A DNA stretch of 64,000 bases from Ga0077555 sp963761475 (GTDB lineage Bacteria; Pseudomonadota; Alphaproteobacteria; Rhizobiales; Hyphomicrobiaceae), in the NCBI GenBank assembly GCA_963761475.1, contig CAVXGT010000016.1:1-64000 (forward strand), read 5' to 3'. Each line of letters begins with the position of its first letter. Positions within the stretch are counted from its first letter, which is position 1. Below the pieces are notes generated by a model. It was not told where the DNA came from. It did not search any database and was given only the letters and a program-made list of their open reading frames with translations. The position numbers and the translations under genes were made by a program. This document shows positions 1-8,514 of the stretch, piece after piece.

Positions 1-854
1 TGTCCATCCTTCTGGATTACCTCCACGGCAAGACGGTGGCCAAGACTGAGACCCGGGTGGACGACATCCTGTTCGAGCTGCTCGACCGCTTTGCCGGTGT
101 CATCATCTTCAGTGTGGCCGTCATTCTCGCTCTCGACCGCCTCGGCATCAACATCATGCCGTTTATCGCCGGCGCCGGGGTCGCCGGAATCGCCATCGGC
201 TTTGCCGCCAAAGACACCCTGTCCAACCTGATATCCGGGGTCCTGCTGATCATCGACCGGCCGTTTGAGATCGGCGACCGCATCGAGGTCTGGAGCGCAC
301 CCGGGGAAGCTCCACCTGGGGAGACGTGATCGACATCGGTTTGCGCGCGACCAAGATCCGCACGACCGACAACATCGTCATCATCATCCCCAACAACCAG
401 GTCATGACCCGCGACATCGTCAACTACACGACCATTTCCAGCGGCTATCCGCGTCCGGGTCAACATCGGCGTCGCTTACGACACCGACCTGGACAAAGCC
501 AAGCGAACCATTTTGGAAGTGGCCGATTCGGTCGACTGGATCGCCAAAAGACCCCCGCCCAAGGTGGTGGTGCGCAACTTTGGGGAATCGTCGGTGGATC
601 TCCAGCTGCGGGTCTGGATCGAGGATGCGCGCAAGCGGATGGATACCATCTCGGCCATCACCGACCAGGTCAAATCGGCCTTCGATGCCGCCGGCATCGA
701 AATCCCCTACCCCAAGCGGGACTTGCACATCACCCGGATCGTTCAGCACCCGGCACCTCGAGGGAACGGTTCCCACTCCTCCCGGAAATCCGCACAGCCT
801 GATGAATACCTTGGGCGCAGTGGAATAAGCATGTGGCAACTTTTTTTGCCATGA
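1..854 (+). CDS. MscS-family mechanosensitive channel, 5'-partial and frameshifted
   Basis: The reading frame enters from outside the window and encodes the membrane-to-beta-domain core of a small-conductance mechanosensitive channel. It shows a hydrophobic segment, the pore-helix-like Gly/Ala-rich stretch GAGVAGIAIGFAAKD, and then the beta domain with IIIPNNQV. Such channels open on hypo-osmotic stress in the inner membrane. Two single-base changes break the frame: one in the run near position 300, where the intended reading is GSSTWGDVIDIG, and one near 451-455, where the intended reading is GYRVRVNIGVAYDTD. After the second shift the protein resumes in the first frame (residues around KRPPPKVVV) to about 735. 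The C-terminus to 854 looks unnatural and may hide another shift. Codon use and products of this and the next three genes differ from the rest of the window. Confidence 0.8.
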
Positions 855-1543
855 AGCTCACCCGACAAGAAGTCGCCCTCAGCCTCGACCTGCCCCTGAG
901 CACCCTGGACCGATGGGTCCGCCAGGGGCGGATTCCGATCCGGCTCAGCGACCGGGGATTCGAGTTCAAGGAGACGGCACTGAGAAAATGGGCCGCCAGC
1001 CACCACCTGCCCTTTAAACTTCCGGAAGCGGCCACAGGCGCAAACCGAAGAGAAGCCCCCTGGAAAACCTCCTGCCGGTTATGAAACGCGGCGGCGTGTT
1101 CAGCCGCCGTCGGCGGAAATGACGCCGACAGCGCCCTTGAATCCGCTGTCGCCTTGATCCCGGGATTCGGGAGGACGACCGCGAGGAGCTCACGTCGCTT
1201 GCTGGAAAGGGAAGCGCTCACTTCGACGGGAATCGGGCGGGGAGTCGCCATCCCCCACCCCCGGACCCCCCTGTCCGACGCGCTGAAGGCACCTTCCATC
1301 ACCACCTGTTTCCTGGAAAAACCGATCGATTTCAATTCCGTGGATGACCGGCCGGTTTTTGTCATGTTCATCCTCCTGAGCACGTCCGTCAAGGTTCACC
1401 TTCACCTCCTCTCCCGTCTGTCCTTTTGGGTCCGTTCGGCGGCCTTTGTCGATTTTCTCAAAACGGCACCGGATCCGGACGCTCTTTTTGCCCGCGTGGT
1501 GGAATTCGAAGCCCAGCTCGACGGCGGAAGGCAACGTGGGTAA
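842..1543 (+). pseudogene. HTH + PTS EIIA (fructose/PtsN-type) protein, frameshifted
   Basis: The N-terminus (frame from about 842) is an excisionase/MerR-like helix-turn-helix, LTRQEVALSLDLPLSTLDRWV. It is followed by a phosphotransferase EIIA domain of the nitrogen/fructose class, with the phospho-histidine loop GVAIPHPRTPL. HTH-EIIA fusions are typical of deltaproteobacteria and are thought to be regulatory rather than sugar-transporting. The frame changes at least three times: near 1050-1085 (into ENLLPVMKRGGVFS), near 1105 (into AVGGNDADSALE), and around 1160-1200 (through IREDDREELTS into LLEREALTS). The C-terminal part, with FVDFLKTAPDPDAL, reads cleanly to the stop at 1543. No part of the domain appears to be missing, which favours base-call indels over old decay. 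Family assignment is firm; the role is inferred. Confidence 0.7.
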
Positions 1544-1560
1544 TTGGAAACTTTTCCAAA

Positions 1561-3279
1561 ATGAAACACTGGCGACATCCGGCCGCGTGGCCGCTCTTCC
1601 GCTTGGACGAGCGCCTGCTGCTGATGCTGATGGCCATCCTGGTCGGCATCTGCAGCGGCCTGGCGGCACTGGCCCTGAGCCATTCACTGGAAGCCATCTT
1701 CGGCGCCCTTCGCCACTTACCGCCACCGGTGGTGGGCGTTTCTGCTGCCCGGAATCGGAGCGGCGCTCTCTTCGCTGTTTCTCGAAAAGGTGGTCAACGA
1801 GGGGGCGGGACACGGCGTCCCCGAAGTCATTTACAGCGTCAGCCGCTACGGCGGCCTGCTTCGATTCCGATCCAGCTTTTCACGTCTGATCTCCAGCTGC
1901 CTGACCATCGGCAGCGGCGGTTCGGCCGGTCCCGAAGCCCCGGTGGTCATGAGCGGGTCGGCCATCGGGTCCAACATCGCCAAGTTTTTCTCTCTAAACG
2001 ACCGCCAACGCGTGACCCTGGTCGGCTGCGGTGCCGCCGGGGCCATATCGGCCATTTTCAATGCACCCATTGCCGGGCTGGTGTTTTCCATCGAGGTGAT
2101 CCTGGGCGAGTGGAAGGCCGCAACGATCGTCCCCATCGCCCTCGCATCGGTCGCCGGCACCGAGATCAGCCGAGCTGATGAGGGGCAACCAGATCCTGTT
2201 CAGCCACCAGAAGTTCACCATCTCACCCCTGGACATCCTTTCCTGCGTCGGGCTGGCGGTGGCAACGGCCGCGGCGTCGATTCTGTTGACCCGCATGCTG
2301 CGGGCCTCTCACCGGCTATCCGGCCGGGTCAAGGCCTCCACCTGGGTCCGTGCCGCTCTGGGCGGTTGCGCCGTCGGCGCCATCGGGATGTTCCTGCCGG
2401 TGGTACTGGGAGAAGGCTACCATTCGATTCAAGCCATGATCGAGGGACGGTTCTCGGACGGGCTCGTGCTGGTGTCGGTGGCCGTCTTGGCCAAGATCCT
2501 GGCGACGTCCCTGACCCTCGGCTGGGGCGGCTCCGGCGGGATTTTCGCCCCCTGCCTGGTCGTCGGCAGCCTGACCGGCCTCGCTTATCACCGCGGGCTC
2601 GACTTTCTCTGGCCGGCCGCCTCCCAGGTCGACGAGGGCTGTTTCGCGCTGCTGGGAATGGCCGGTTTGATCAGCGGCATGCTCCAGGCCCCCCTGACCG
2701 GCATCTTTCTGATCGTCGAAATCAGCGGAGGCTATGGAGTCATCCTGCCCCTGATTCTGGTGTCGGTCATTTCCACGACCCTGTGCCACACCATCGAGCC
2801 GGCCTCTTTTTATTTGAAGGACCTGGTCGAACAGGGGCAACTGCTGCGGCCCGGCACCGACGCCCGCGTGCTTTCGGACCTGGCATGATCGAAATCCTGG
2901 AAAAGGACTGTATCACGGTTTCCCCCAACATGCGCCTGCGGGAGTTCGTAAAAATCGTCAAGCAGTCCCACCGCAACCACTTCCCGGTGGAAGACGGTGC
3001 AACCGGTCGTTTTGTGGGTATGATCCACCTGGACGATATCCGGCCCTACCTGTTCGACCCGCACCTATACGATGCGGTGATCCTGGAACAGATCATGGAT
3101 CCCAGGTGCAGGTCGCCTCTCCCGAGGACGATCTGTCCGAGGTGCTGAACAAAATGGACGAACACCGGCTGTTTTCGATACCGGTGGTATCCAACCAACG
3201 TTTTATCGGCATGATATCCAAAGCGACCCTGCTCGACCATTACCGCAAGGAGCTTCGGGTCCAGACCTTCAGCGAGTGA
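1561..3279 (+). pseudogene. ClC-type chloride channel/antiporter with C-terminal CBS pair, frameshifted
   Basis: Assembled across frames this gives a complete ClC protein of about 570 residues, starting at the ATG at 1561. The anion-selectivity motifs are visible: GSGGSAGPEAP (near 1912-1944) and GGIFAPCLVVG (near 2536-2568). Many hydrophobic helices are present, followed by two CBS domains (from about 2885), with ITVSPNMRLREFV and HRLFSIPVVS. At least four frame changes are needed: near 1715-1730, near 2168, at 2878-2886 (a stop TGA overlaps the ATG that opens the CBS part) and near 3101-3106. The CBS part could be read as a separate ORF, but its close fit to ClC C-termini makes one interrupted gene more likely. 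ClC proteins exchange chloride for protons in the inner membrane. The density of indels sets this zone apart from the alphaproteobacterial part. Confidence 0.8.
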
Positions 3280-3366
3280 AATTTCGAAATAGCATTTCGC
3301 TGGACTCAATGTACATAAAAGCGGTCCTCACGATCAGGCGCCGAGGTTCTCGGAAAGGAAAGTCCC

Positions 3367-3922
3367 ATGCAAACCCATTGTTTCACATCTTCCGCAACAC
3401 GCCCCTTGGGGCGCGAAACCCTTTTGCAATCGATTTATTTCTGTCTCGGACAGGTGCCACCCCCGTGGTCTACATCCCGGAATTCACCAAGTTTTTAATG
3501 TATTTCGAAAACGAGGTGGTACAGGTAGACCTCGATGCCTCTTATCTCACGGCACCCCACAGCGCCCGCGCCCACGCGTCCGAGCTGGTGGAGCGGCCGG
3601 AATCGCGCCGCAATTTCTAGAGCCAAAAAACTTCACGGCCTCGACACTCCCCGACATCCCCACCCATTTCGATTTCATGTGCTGCCCCCGCAGCATCAGC
3701 GACATGTCGTCCAAGATCGGTCTCGGCTATATCGGCCCGCGCGTGCGCCGAATCGTCAAATCGGCTCGTTTCCCGGTTCTCATCACCAGCCCGGCCTACA
3801 GGGAGTGGCAGCGCATCGCGGTTTTTTTCGGGGGCTCCACCAACGCCGTCACCGGAAAGACGAACGCGATGGCCACGTCCCGCTCCTTCGATGCTGATGT
3901 TCCCCAGTTGCGGTGGCCTTAA
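3367..3922 (+). pseudogene. Universal stress protein (UspA)-like gene, frameshifted and truncated
   Basis: From the ATG at 3367 three frames together give a Usp-like protein. One segment has VVYIPEFTKFLMYFE and VDLDASYLTAPHSA; a second (after the stop at 3618-3620 is bypassed) has FLEPKNFTASTLPDIP; the third has IGLGYIGPRVRRIVKSARFPVLITSPAYREW. Frame changes fall near 3452 and 3600 and around 3660. Usp proteins are small cytoplasmic nucleotide-binding stress proteins. The similarity runs through VFFGGSTNAV and then stops abruptly near 3860. None of the three frames continues into the second half expected of a tandem Usp, so the gene is truncated there. This is where the sequence appears to change from the first genome type to the alphaproteobacterial one. 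Confidence 0.65.
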
Positions 3923-4065
3923 GCACTGCAGCAAGCTGCGAGTCAAGCACCCGCACGCAGCCGGGCCCCCGGTTGCCCCAAAACGGTTGCATCTCCCGCC
4001 CGTTGACGGCCAGCCGTGCTCCCGATCCCCTTCACCCGGTAGACGCCTTTGTCTGCCGAAATCGC
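3906..4065. other. Non-coding transition between the two sequence types
   Basis: No credible coding frame is visible. The stretch lies between the truncated Usp gene and the rpsF promoter and probably contains, or directly follows, the junction between the two source sequences. I see no insertion-sequence ends, tRNA or direct repeat marking a mobile-element boundary. Confidence 0.4.
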
Positions 4066-4093
4066 TTGAGGCTAGTCCTGGTTGCGCTATAAG
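4066..4093 (+). promoter_or_regulatory. Likely sigma-70-type promoter for the rpsF operon
   Basis: TTGAGG (4066-4071) and TATAAG (4088-4093) are separated by 16 bases, a good housekeeping promoter arrangement, about 257 bases upstream of rpsF. It is the best promoter-like sequence in the region. Confidence 0.55.
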
Positions 4094-4350
4094 GGCCGCT
4101 TCATCCCGTTTCGGCCGGAGGCTGAACGGGAGGGGCGCGACGCATCAGGCCTTAAATTCAGCTTGCGAACCGATCCATGACTGGCTCGGCCCTGGCACCC
4201 GATGCAACGTGCAGCAGCGCCACTTGGCCGCCCTCCCCGTGTCTTCGCTCTCAAGGGTTGCTGTGAGTGGGCCTTCATGCGCGCAAGCGCAACCGGCCCC
4301 GACAGAGGCTTCGCGTCGGCGGGACAACACGAGAAGGAAGGCCAAGCCAC
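4094..4350 (+). promoter_or_regulatory. Long 5' leader of the rpsF-rpsR operon
   Basis: If the promoter at 4066-4093 is used, the S6 operon has an untranslated leader of about 250 bases. It contains a hairpin (CCCGTT at 4105-4110 pairing with AACGGG at 4125-4130). Ribosomal S6/S18 operons in many bacteria are autoregulated by a leader structure bound by the S6:S18 pair. I could not confirm that motif by eye, so leader function is inferred from length and context. The ribosome binding site GAAGGAAGG lies just before the rpsF ATG. Confidence 0.35.
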
Positions 4351-4902
4351 ATGCCGCTTTACGAGCATGTTTTCCTTGCGCGCCAGGACGTCTCCCAGAC
4401 TCAGGTGGAGGCACTGACCAAGGAATACACTGACGTCATCACCGAGGGACAAGGCACCATCACCAAGCAGGAATACTGGGGCCTGAAGTCACTCACCTAC
4501 AAGATCAAGAAGAACCGCAAGGCGCACTATACGCTCCTCAACATCGACGCCGCTCCCGCAGTGGTGGCCGAGATGGAGCGGCGCATGAGCATCTCGACCG
4601 ACATCATCCGCTTCCTCACCATCCGCGTCGAAGAGCACGAGACCGAGCCCTCCGCGCAAATGCGCAAGAGCGACCGCGACGACCGCGGCGAGCGTGGTGA
4701 CCGTGGCGGCTTCGGCGGCCGTGATCGCGGCCCCCGCGGCCCCCGTGGTGACCGTGGTGACCGTGGTGACCGTGGCGGTGACCGCGGCGACCGTCCGCCC
4801 CGCGAAGGCGGCTTCCGTGGCGACCGCGGCGATCGTCCGCCCCGTGAAGGTGGTTTTGGTGACCGTGGGCCGAGAAGCGGCGGACAAGGGGAGCGCTCAT
4901 AA
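4351..4902 (+). CDS. rpsF: 30S ribosomal protein S6 with Arg-Gly-Asp-rich C-terminal tail
   Basis: Residues 1-100 are a standard S6: YEHVFLARQD at the start, then YWGLKSLTYKIKKNRKAHY, and FLTIRVEEHE. S6 binds S18 on the platform of the small subunit. The ATG at 4351 is chosen because it begins the conserved N-terminus and follows a good ribosome binding site. From about residue 105 to the end (183) the protein is a low-complexity tail of DRGDRGG- and PPREGGF-type repeats, encoded by near-identical short DNA repeats. Alphaproteobacterial S6 proteins often have charged extensions, but this one is long and strikingly Arg/Gly/Asp-rich. The stop codon overlaps the rpsR start by one base (TAATG), so the two are translationally coupled. 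Confidence 0.97.
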   Translation: MPLYEHVFLARQDVSQTQVEALTKEYTDVITEGQGTITKQEYWGLKSLTYKIKKNRKAHYTLLNIDAAPAVVAEMERRMSISTDIIRFLTIRVEEHETEPSAQMRKSDRDDRGERGDRGGFGGRDRGPRGPRGDRGDRGDRGGDRGDRPPREGGFRGDRGDRPPREGGFGDRGPRSGGQGERS

Positions 4903-5150
4903 TGGCTGAAACAGGATCATCGGCCGCGCGCCGGCCTTTCCACCGTCGTCGCAAGACGTGCCCGTTCTCGGGTTCGGCGGCGCCCAAGATCGACTACAAG
5001 GATGTGCGCCTCCTCGGCCGTTACGTCTCCGAGCGTGGCAAGATCGTGCCGAGCCGCATCACGGCGGTCTCCGCCAAGAAGCAGCGCGAGCTCGCCCGCG
5101 CCATCAAGCGCTCACGCTTCCTGGGCCTGCTTCCCTACGTGATCAAGTAA
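4902..5150 (+). CDS. rpsR: 30S ribosomal protein S18
   Basis: This is an 82-residue protein with the S18 core: RRKTCPFSG near residue 16, then IDYKDVRLLGRYVSERGKI and a basic C-terminal helix KRSRFLGLLPYVIK. It binds 16S rRNA as a partner of S6. Its ATG overlaps the rpsF stop codon, the usual arrangement for this pair. Length and sequence are ordinary for the family. It is followed 126 bases later by the DUF2232 membrane protein gene and then rplI, an order shared by many Rhizobiales. Confidence 0.98.
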   Translation: MAETGSSAARRPFHRRRKTCPFSGSAAPKIDYKDVRLLGRYVSERGKIVPSRITAVSAKKQRELARAIKRSRFLGLLPYVIK

Positions 5151-5276
5151 GCAGAACACGCCGCCGGCGCGGCGAGGCACCTGCCTCGTCCGCCATCGAC
5201 CTTAGCCAGGGTCGGCCATAAACAGGTTGGGAGGGTCTACGAGCCCTCTCTAACCGCCTCGCGCGGGACAGCTGCA

Positions 5277-6254
5277 ATGCCCCAGTTTCTCATTGTCGGG
5301 CTCGCCGCCGGCATGGCTTCGGCCCTGCTCTTTGCCTCCGCCAGCGCGGGCGGCATGGGCGGGCGCATGCTGCTGTTCTATTTGGCCCCCTTGCCGACCT
5401 ATCTAGCCGGCCTCGGCTGGGGCTCAGTCTCTGCCGGCATCGCAGCCGTCGTCAGTGCGGTCGGCGCAGGGCTCTTCCTGGCACCTGCCACCGGCGCCAT
5501 CTACTTCCTCGGCCACGGACTGCCCGCGGTGCTGTTGTGTCACCTGGCATTGCTGAGCCGCCCCGCGAGCGCCCCCGCCTCCCCGACTGCGCCCCCGCCT
5601 CTCGAGTGGTACCCAGCCGGCCGCCTGCTCGCAGCCGCAACCCTGCTTGCCGGCCTCCTCGCCCTCGTCACTGTTCTGCTGATCGGCACCGACCTCGACG
5701 ATGTCCGCAAGGCCATGCGCGAATTCCTCGAGCAGGTCATCCTCAAGCAGATGCCATCCGGCGACCAGGCCCCCCTCGACGAACCGAAACTCAAGGCCTT
5801 CACCGAGGTGATGCTCTACGCGCTTCCCGCTGGCGCCGCCGTTTTCTGGCTCTCGAGCTTCGTCTTGAACTTGTGGCTTGCAGCCCGCGTCACGCTGATC
5901 TCCGGCCGCCTCGCCCGACCCTGGCCCGAGCTCGCCCAGATCCGCTTTCCCCCCCGCTTCAGCCTCGCCCTGACCGCCGCCTTTGTCGCAACCGCCGTTC
6001 TGCCGGGCTACCCGAGTCTGATCGCTGCAGGCTTCGCAGGCGCATTCATCTTTGCCTACGTCCTGATGGGCCTCGCCGTCATTCACTACGCAACGCGCGC
6101 CAACCCGGCCCGCGCCATGATCCTGCTCGGCGTCTACCTCGCCCTCTTCCTGCTCAACACCTGGGCCGCCCTGGTCATCGCCCTGATCGCCATCCTCGAG
6201 CCGATCCTACCCTGGCGACGCCCACCACCACCCCCGACTTCGCCGGAAACCTGA
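5277..6254 (+). CDS. DUF2232 family integral membrane protein
   Basis: The 325-residue product is strongly hydrophobic, with about eight predicted membrane segments. It starts with an N-terminal pair rich in Ala/Gly, has a Pro-rich loop near residues 100-120 and ends with a Pro-rich tail. A YybS/DUF2232-type protein lies between rpsR and rplI in many alphaproteobacteria, and this one fits by position, length and hydropathy. Its biochemical function is unknown. It may be cotranscribed with rpsF-rpsR and rplI: the gaps are 126 and 53 bases and I see no terminator between them. Confidence 0.85.
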   Translation: MPQFLIVGLAAGMASALLFASASAGGMGGRMLLFYLAPLPTYLAGLGWGSVSAGIAAVVSAVGAGLFLAPATGAIYFLGHGLPAVLLCHLALLSRPASAPASPTAPPPLEWYPAGRLLAAATLLAGLLALVTVLLIGTDLDDVRKAMREFLEQVILKQMPSGDQAPLDEPKLKAFTEVMLYALPAGAAVFWLSSFVLNLWLAARVTLISGRLARPWPELAQIRFPPRFSLALTAAFVATAVLPGYPSLIAAGFAGAFIFAYVLMGLAVIHYATRANPARAMILLGVYLALFLLNTWAALVIALIAILEPILPWRRPPPPPTSPET

Positions 6255-6307
6255 GCCCCGGCTGATTCCATCCGAGCCCAATCAACAAACCTGAGGAGTA
6301 CCACCCC

Positions 6308-6895
6308 ATGCACGTCATCCTGCTAGAACGCATCGGCCGCCTCGGCCAGATGGGCGACGTCGTCCGCGTCAAGGACGGCTATGCCCGCAATTTCCTGCTC
6401 CCCCTCGGCAAGGCACTGCGCGCCACCGACGAGAACCGCAAACAGTTCGAATCCCAGCGCTCCCAGCTCGAAGCCCATAACCTCGAGCTGAAGAAAGAGG
6501 CCGAGGCCGTCGCCACCCGCCTCCAGGGCCAAACCTTCACCACCATCCGCCAGGCCGGTGACACCGGCCAGCTCTACGGCTCCGTCTCGACCCGCGACAT
6601 CGCCGAAGTCGTCACCGAAGGTGGCTTCACCGTCGAGCGTCGCCAGATCCTGCTCGACAAGCCGATCAAGGCGCTGGGCCTGCATGAGGTGAGAATTCAG
6701 CTACACCCAGAGGTCATCGTCGCCGCCACTCTCAACGTCGCCCGCTCCGCAGATGAGGCCGAGCGCCAGTCCCGCGGCGAAGACGTGACCATGATCCGTG
6801 ACGAGGAGCTGGACATCGAGACCTACAGCGAGGATCGCGACGACGGCGACATGGCACCTGGGATGGGCGACCAACCTGAAGACCCCCGCAACTGA
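6308..6895 (+). CDS. rplI: 50S ribosomal protein L9
   Basis: The N-terminal domain has MHVILLERIGRLGQMGD and the conserved VKDGYARNFLLP. It is followed by the long connecting helix and the C-terminal rRNA-binding domain (LYGSVSTRDI, ALGLHEVRIQLHPEV). L9 sits at the base of the L1 stalk and influences translational fidelity. The protein is 195 residues, longer than the ~150 of enterobacterial L9, because of an acidic C-terminal tail (from about residue 150, with many Asp/Glu) common in alphaproteobacteria. A clear ribosome binding site, TGAGGAG, lies 9-10 bases before the ATG. Confidence 0.97.
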   Translation: MHVILLERIGRLGQMGDVVRVKDGYARNFLLPLGKALRATDENRKQFESQRSQLEAHNLELKKEAEAVATRLQGQTFTTIRQAGDTGQLYGSVSTRDIAEVVTEGGFTVERRQILLDKPIKALGLHEVRIQLHPEVIVAATLNVARSADEAERQSRGEDVTMIRDEELDIETYSEDRDDGDMAPGMGDQPEDPRN

Positions 6896-7114
6896 GGCGC
6901 CGGCCGAAAAGACGCGCCCCTGTACTGACAATGATGCGGCACGGCGATCGCTCGCCGTGCCGCAAGTGTTCTTCCCGCCCCTCTGCCGCTCGAGGGGGTG
7001 AAACGGGGGATTGAAAGCACCGATATTTCTCATTTAAGCTATTCGTGGATGGTGGGCACCCGTGGCTCGGCACCGGGTGAATTGTATTCGGGGACGACAG
7101 CCAGGGTCGTTGCC

Positions 7115-8380
7115 ATGTTCAAGCCACTCGCAGTTTTGTTGGACCAATTGATCTCCACCGGCACGCTTGAAGTCGTGACCCACGACGGCATGCGTCACAG
7201 TTTTGGCAACGGCGCACCGCCACGCGTCGCCATGCGCCTCGTCGACAGCCGCCTCGAACGCGAACTCGCCCTCGATCCAAACCTCGCCCTGGGCGAAGGC
7301 TACGCCGACGGCCGCCTCGAGATGCTCGAAGGCCGCGTCTACGACCTCATTGAACTGGTGCTCGAGAACGCCATCGCCCGGCCGGTGCCGCGCTGGGTTG
7401 GTGCTGCCGATCGCCTGCGCTATCTCACCAGAAGGTTGGCCCAGTACAATCCCGCCGGCCGCGCGCGCCGCAACGTCTCGCACCACTACGACATCGACGG
7501 CGCCATCTACGATCTCTTCCTCGATCCCGAGCGCCAATATTCCTGCGCCTACTTCACCGACGTCGACACGACGCTTGAGGATGCCCAGCGCGCCAAGATC
7601 CGTCACATCGCCGCCAAGCTCAATCTCGCCGATGGCAATCGCGTCCTCGATATCGGCTCGGGTTGGGGCGGCCTCGCCATCAATCTTGCAGGCCTTGCCA
7701 ACTGCCAGGTGCACGGCGTGACGCTCTCGACCGAGCAACTGGCCCACGCCAACGCCTGGTCCGCCCGCCTCGCACTCTCAAACCGCGTCCGCTTCGATCT
7801 CGCCGACTACCGCACCCTTGAGGGCAGCTATGATCGCATCGTCTCCGTCGGCATGTTCGAGCACGTCGGCATCAACCACTATGCAGCCTTCTTCGACAAG
7901 GTGATGGAGCTGCTGACCGACGACGGCACCGCCCTCATCCACTTCATCGCCCGCACCGATGGCCCGGCGGCAACCAACGCCTTCATCGCCCGCCACATCT
8001 TCCCTGGCGGCTACATCCCCGCCCTCTCCGAGGTGATGCCCGCAATCGAGCGCTCCGGCCTCATGCTCACTGACGTCGAGGTCCTCCGCCTGCACTACGC
8101 CCTCACGCTGCGCCAATGGCGGGAGCGTTTCATCGCGCGCTGGGACGAGGCTCAACGCATTGCCGGAGCGCCGTTCTGCCGCATGTGGGAGTTCTACCTC
8201 GCCGGCTCCGAGGCCGCCTTCCGCTACCAGAACCTGGTCGTCATGCAGATCCAGCTCACCCGCCGCGTCGAGACACTGCCGTTGGTCCGCGACTACATTG
8301 CAGCCGCCGAGACCCGCTATCGCGCCGCCCATCCGGCAACCACCCCCGATCATGGCGACGCCATCGAGGCAGCCGAGTAG
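7115..8380 (+). CDS. cfa: Cyclopropane-fatty-acyl-phospholipid synthase family protein
   Basis: This 421-residue SAM-dependent enzyme of the Cfa family adds a methylene bridge to cis double bonds of membrane phospholipid acyl chains. Motifs include the SAM-binding loop VLDIGSGWGGLAINLA, SVGMFEHVGINHYAAFF and HIFPGGYIP. The frame is open upstream to 6998, but the ATG at 7115 (starting MFKPLAVLLDQL) matches the family's usual N-terminus, so I chose it. Related enzymes include tuberculostearic-acid-type methyltransferases, so the exact modification is not certain. It lies between rplI and dnaB, where some related genomes have no gene, and probably has its own promoter. Confidence 0.9.
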   Translation: MFKPLAVLLDQLISTGTLEVVTHDGMRHSFGNGAPPRVAMRLVDSRLERELALDPNLALGEGYADGRLEMLEGRVYDLIELVLENAIARPVPRWVGAADRLRYLTRRLAQYNPAGRARRNVSHHYDIDGAIYDLFLDPERQYSCAYFTDVDTTLEDAQRAKIRHIAAKLNLADGNRVLDIGSGWGGLAINLAGLANCQVHGVTLSTEQLAHANAWSARLALSNRVRFDLADYRTLEGSYDRIVSVGMFEHVGINHYAAFFDKVMELLTDDGTALIHFIARTDGPAATNAFIARHIFPGGYIPALSEVMPAIERSGLMLTDVEVLRLHYALTLRQWRERFIARWDEAQRIAGAPFCRMWEFYLAGSEAAFRYQNLVVMQIQLTRRVETLPLVRDYIAAAETRYRAAHPATTPDHGDAIEAAE

Positions 8381-8514
8381 TCCCAACCAGCTGGCCGCAA
8401 TGATTCTCGCCACGTCAAAACGCTTTCTTGGCCAGCTGTTGATTACGGGGAGGCCGTCTGGGGAAGCGCACCCCTTTTCGCTTGGCAATCCCCGAATCGG
8501 CTATCGGTTGGGAC

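Noticed and set aside
2885..3279. CBS domains as an independent two-CBS protein
   Set aside because: They fit the normal C-terminus of a ClC protein and follow it with a one-base overlap, so a frame change in one gene is more likely.
4680..4890. Short tandem DNA repeats considered as a possible CRISPR or minisatellite element
   Set aside because: They are in frame within rpsF and encode its Arg-Gly-Asp tail; there are no spacers.
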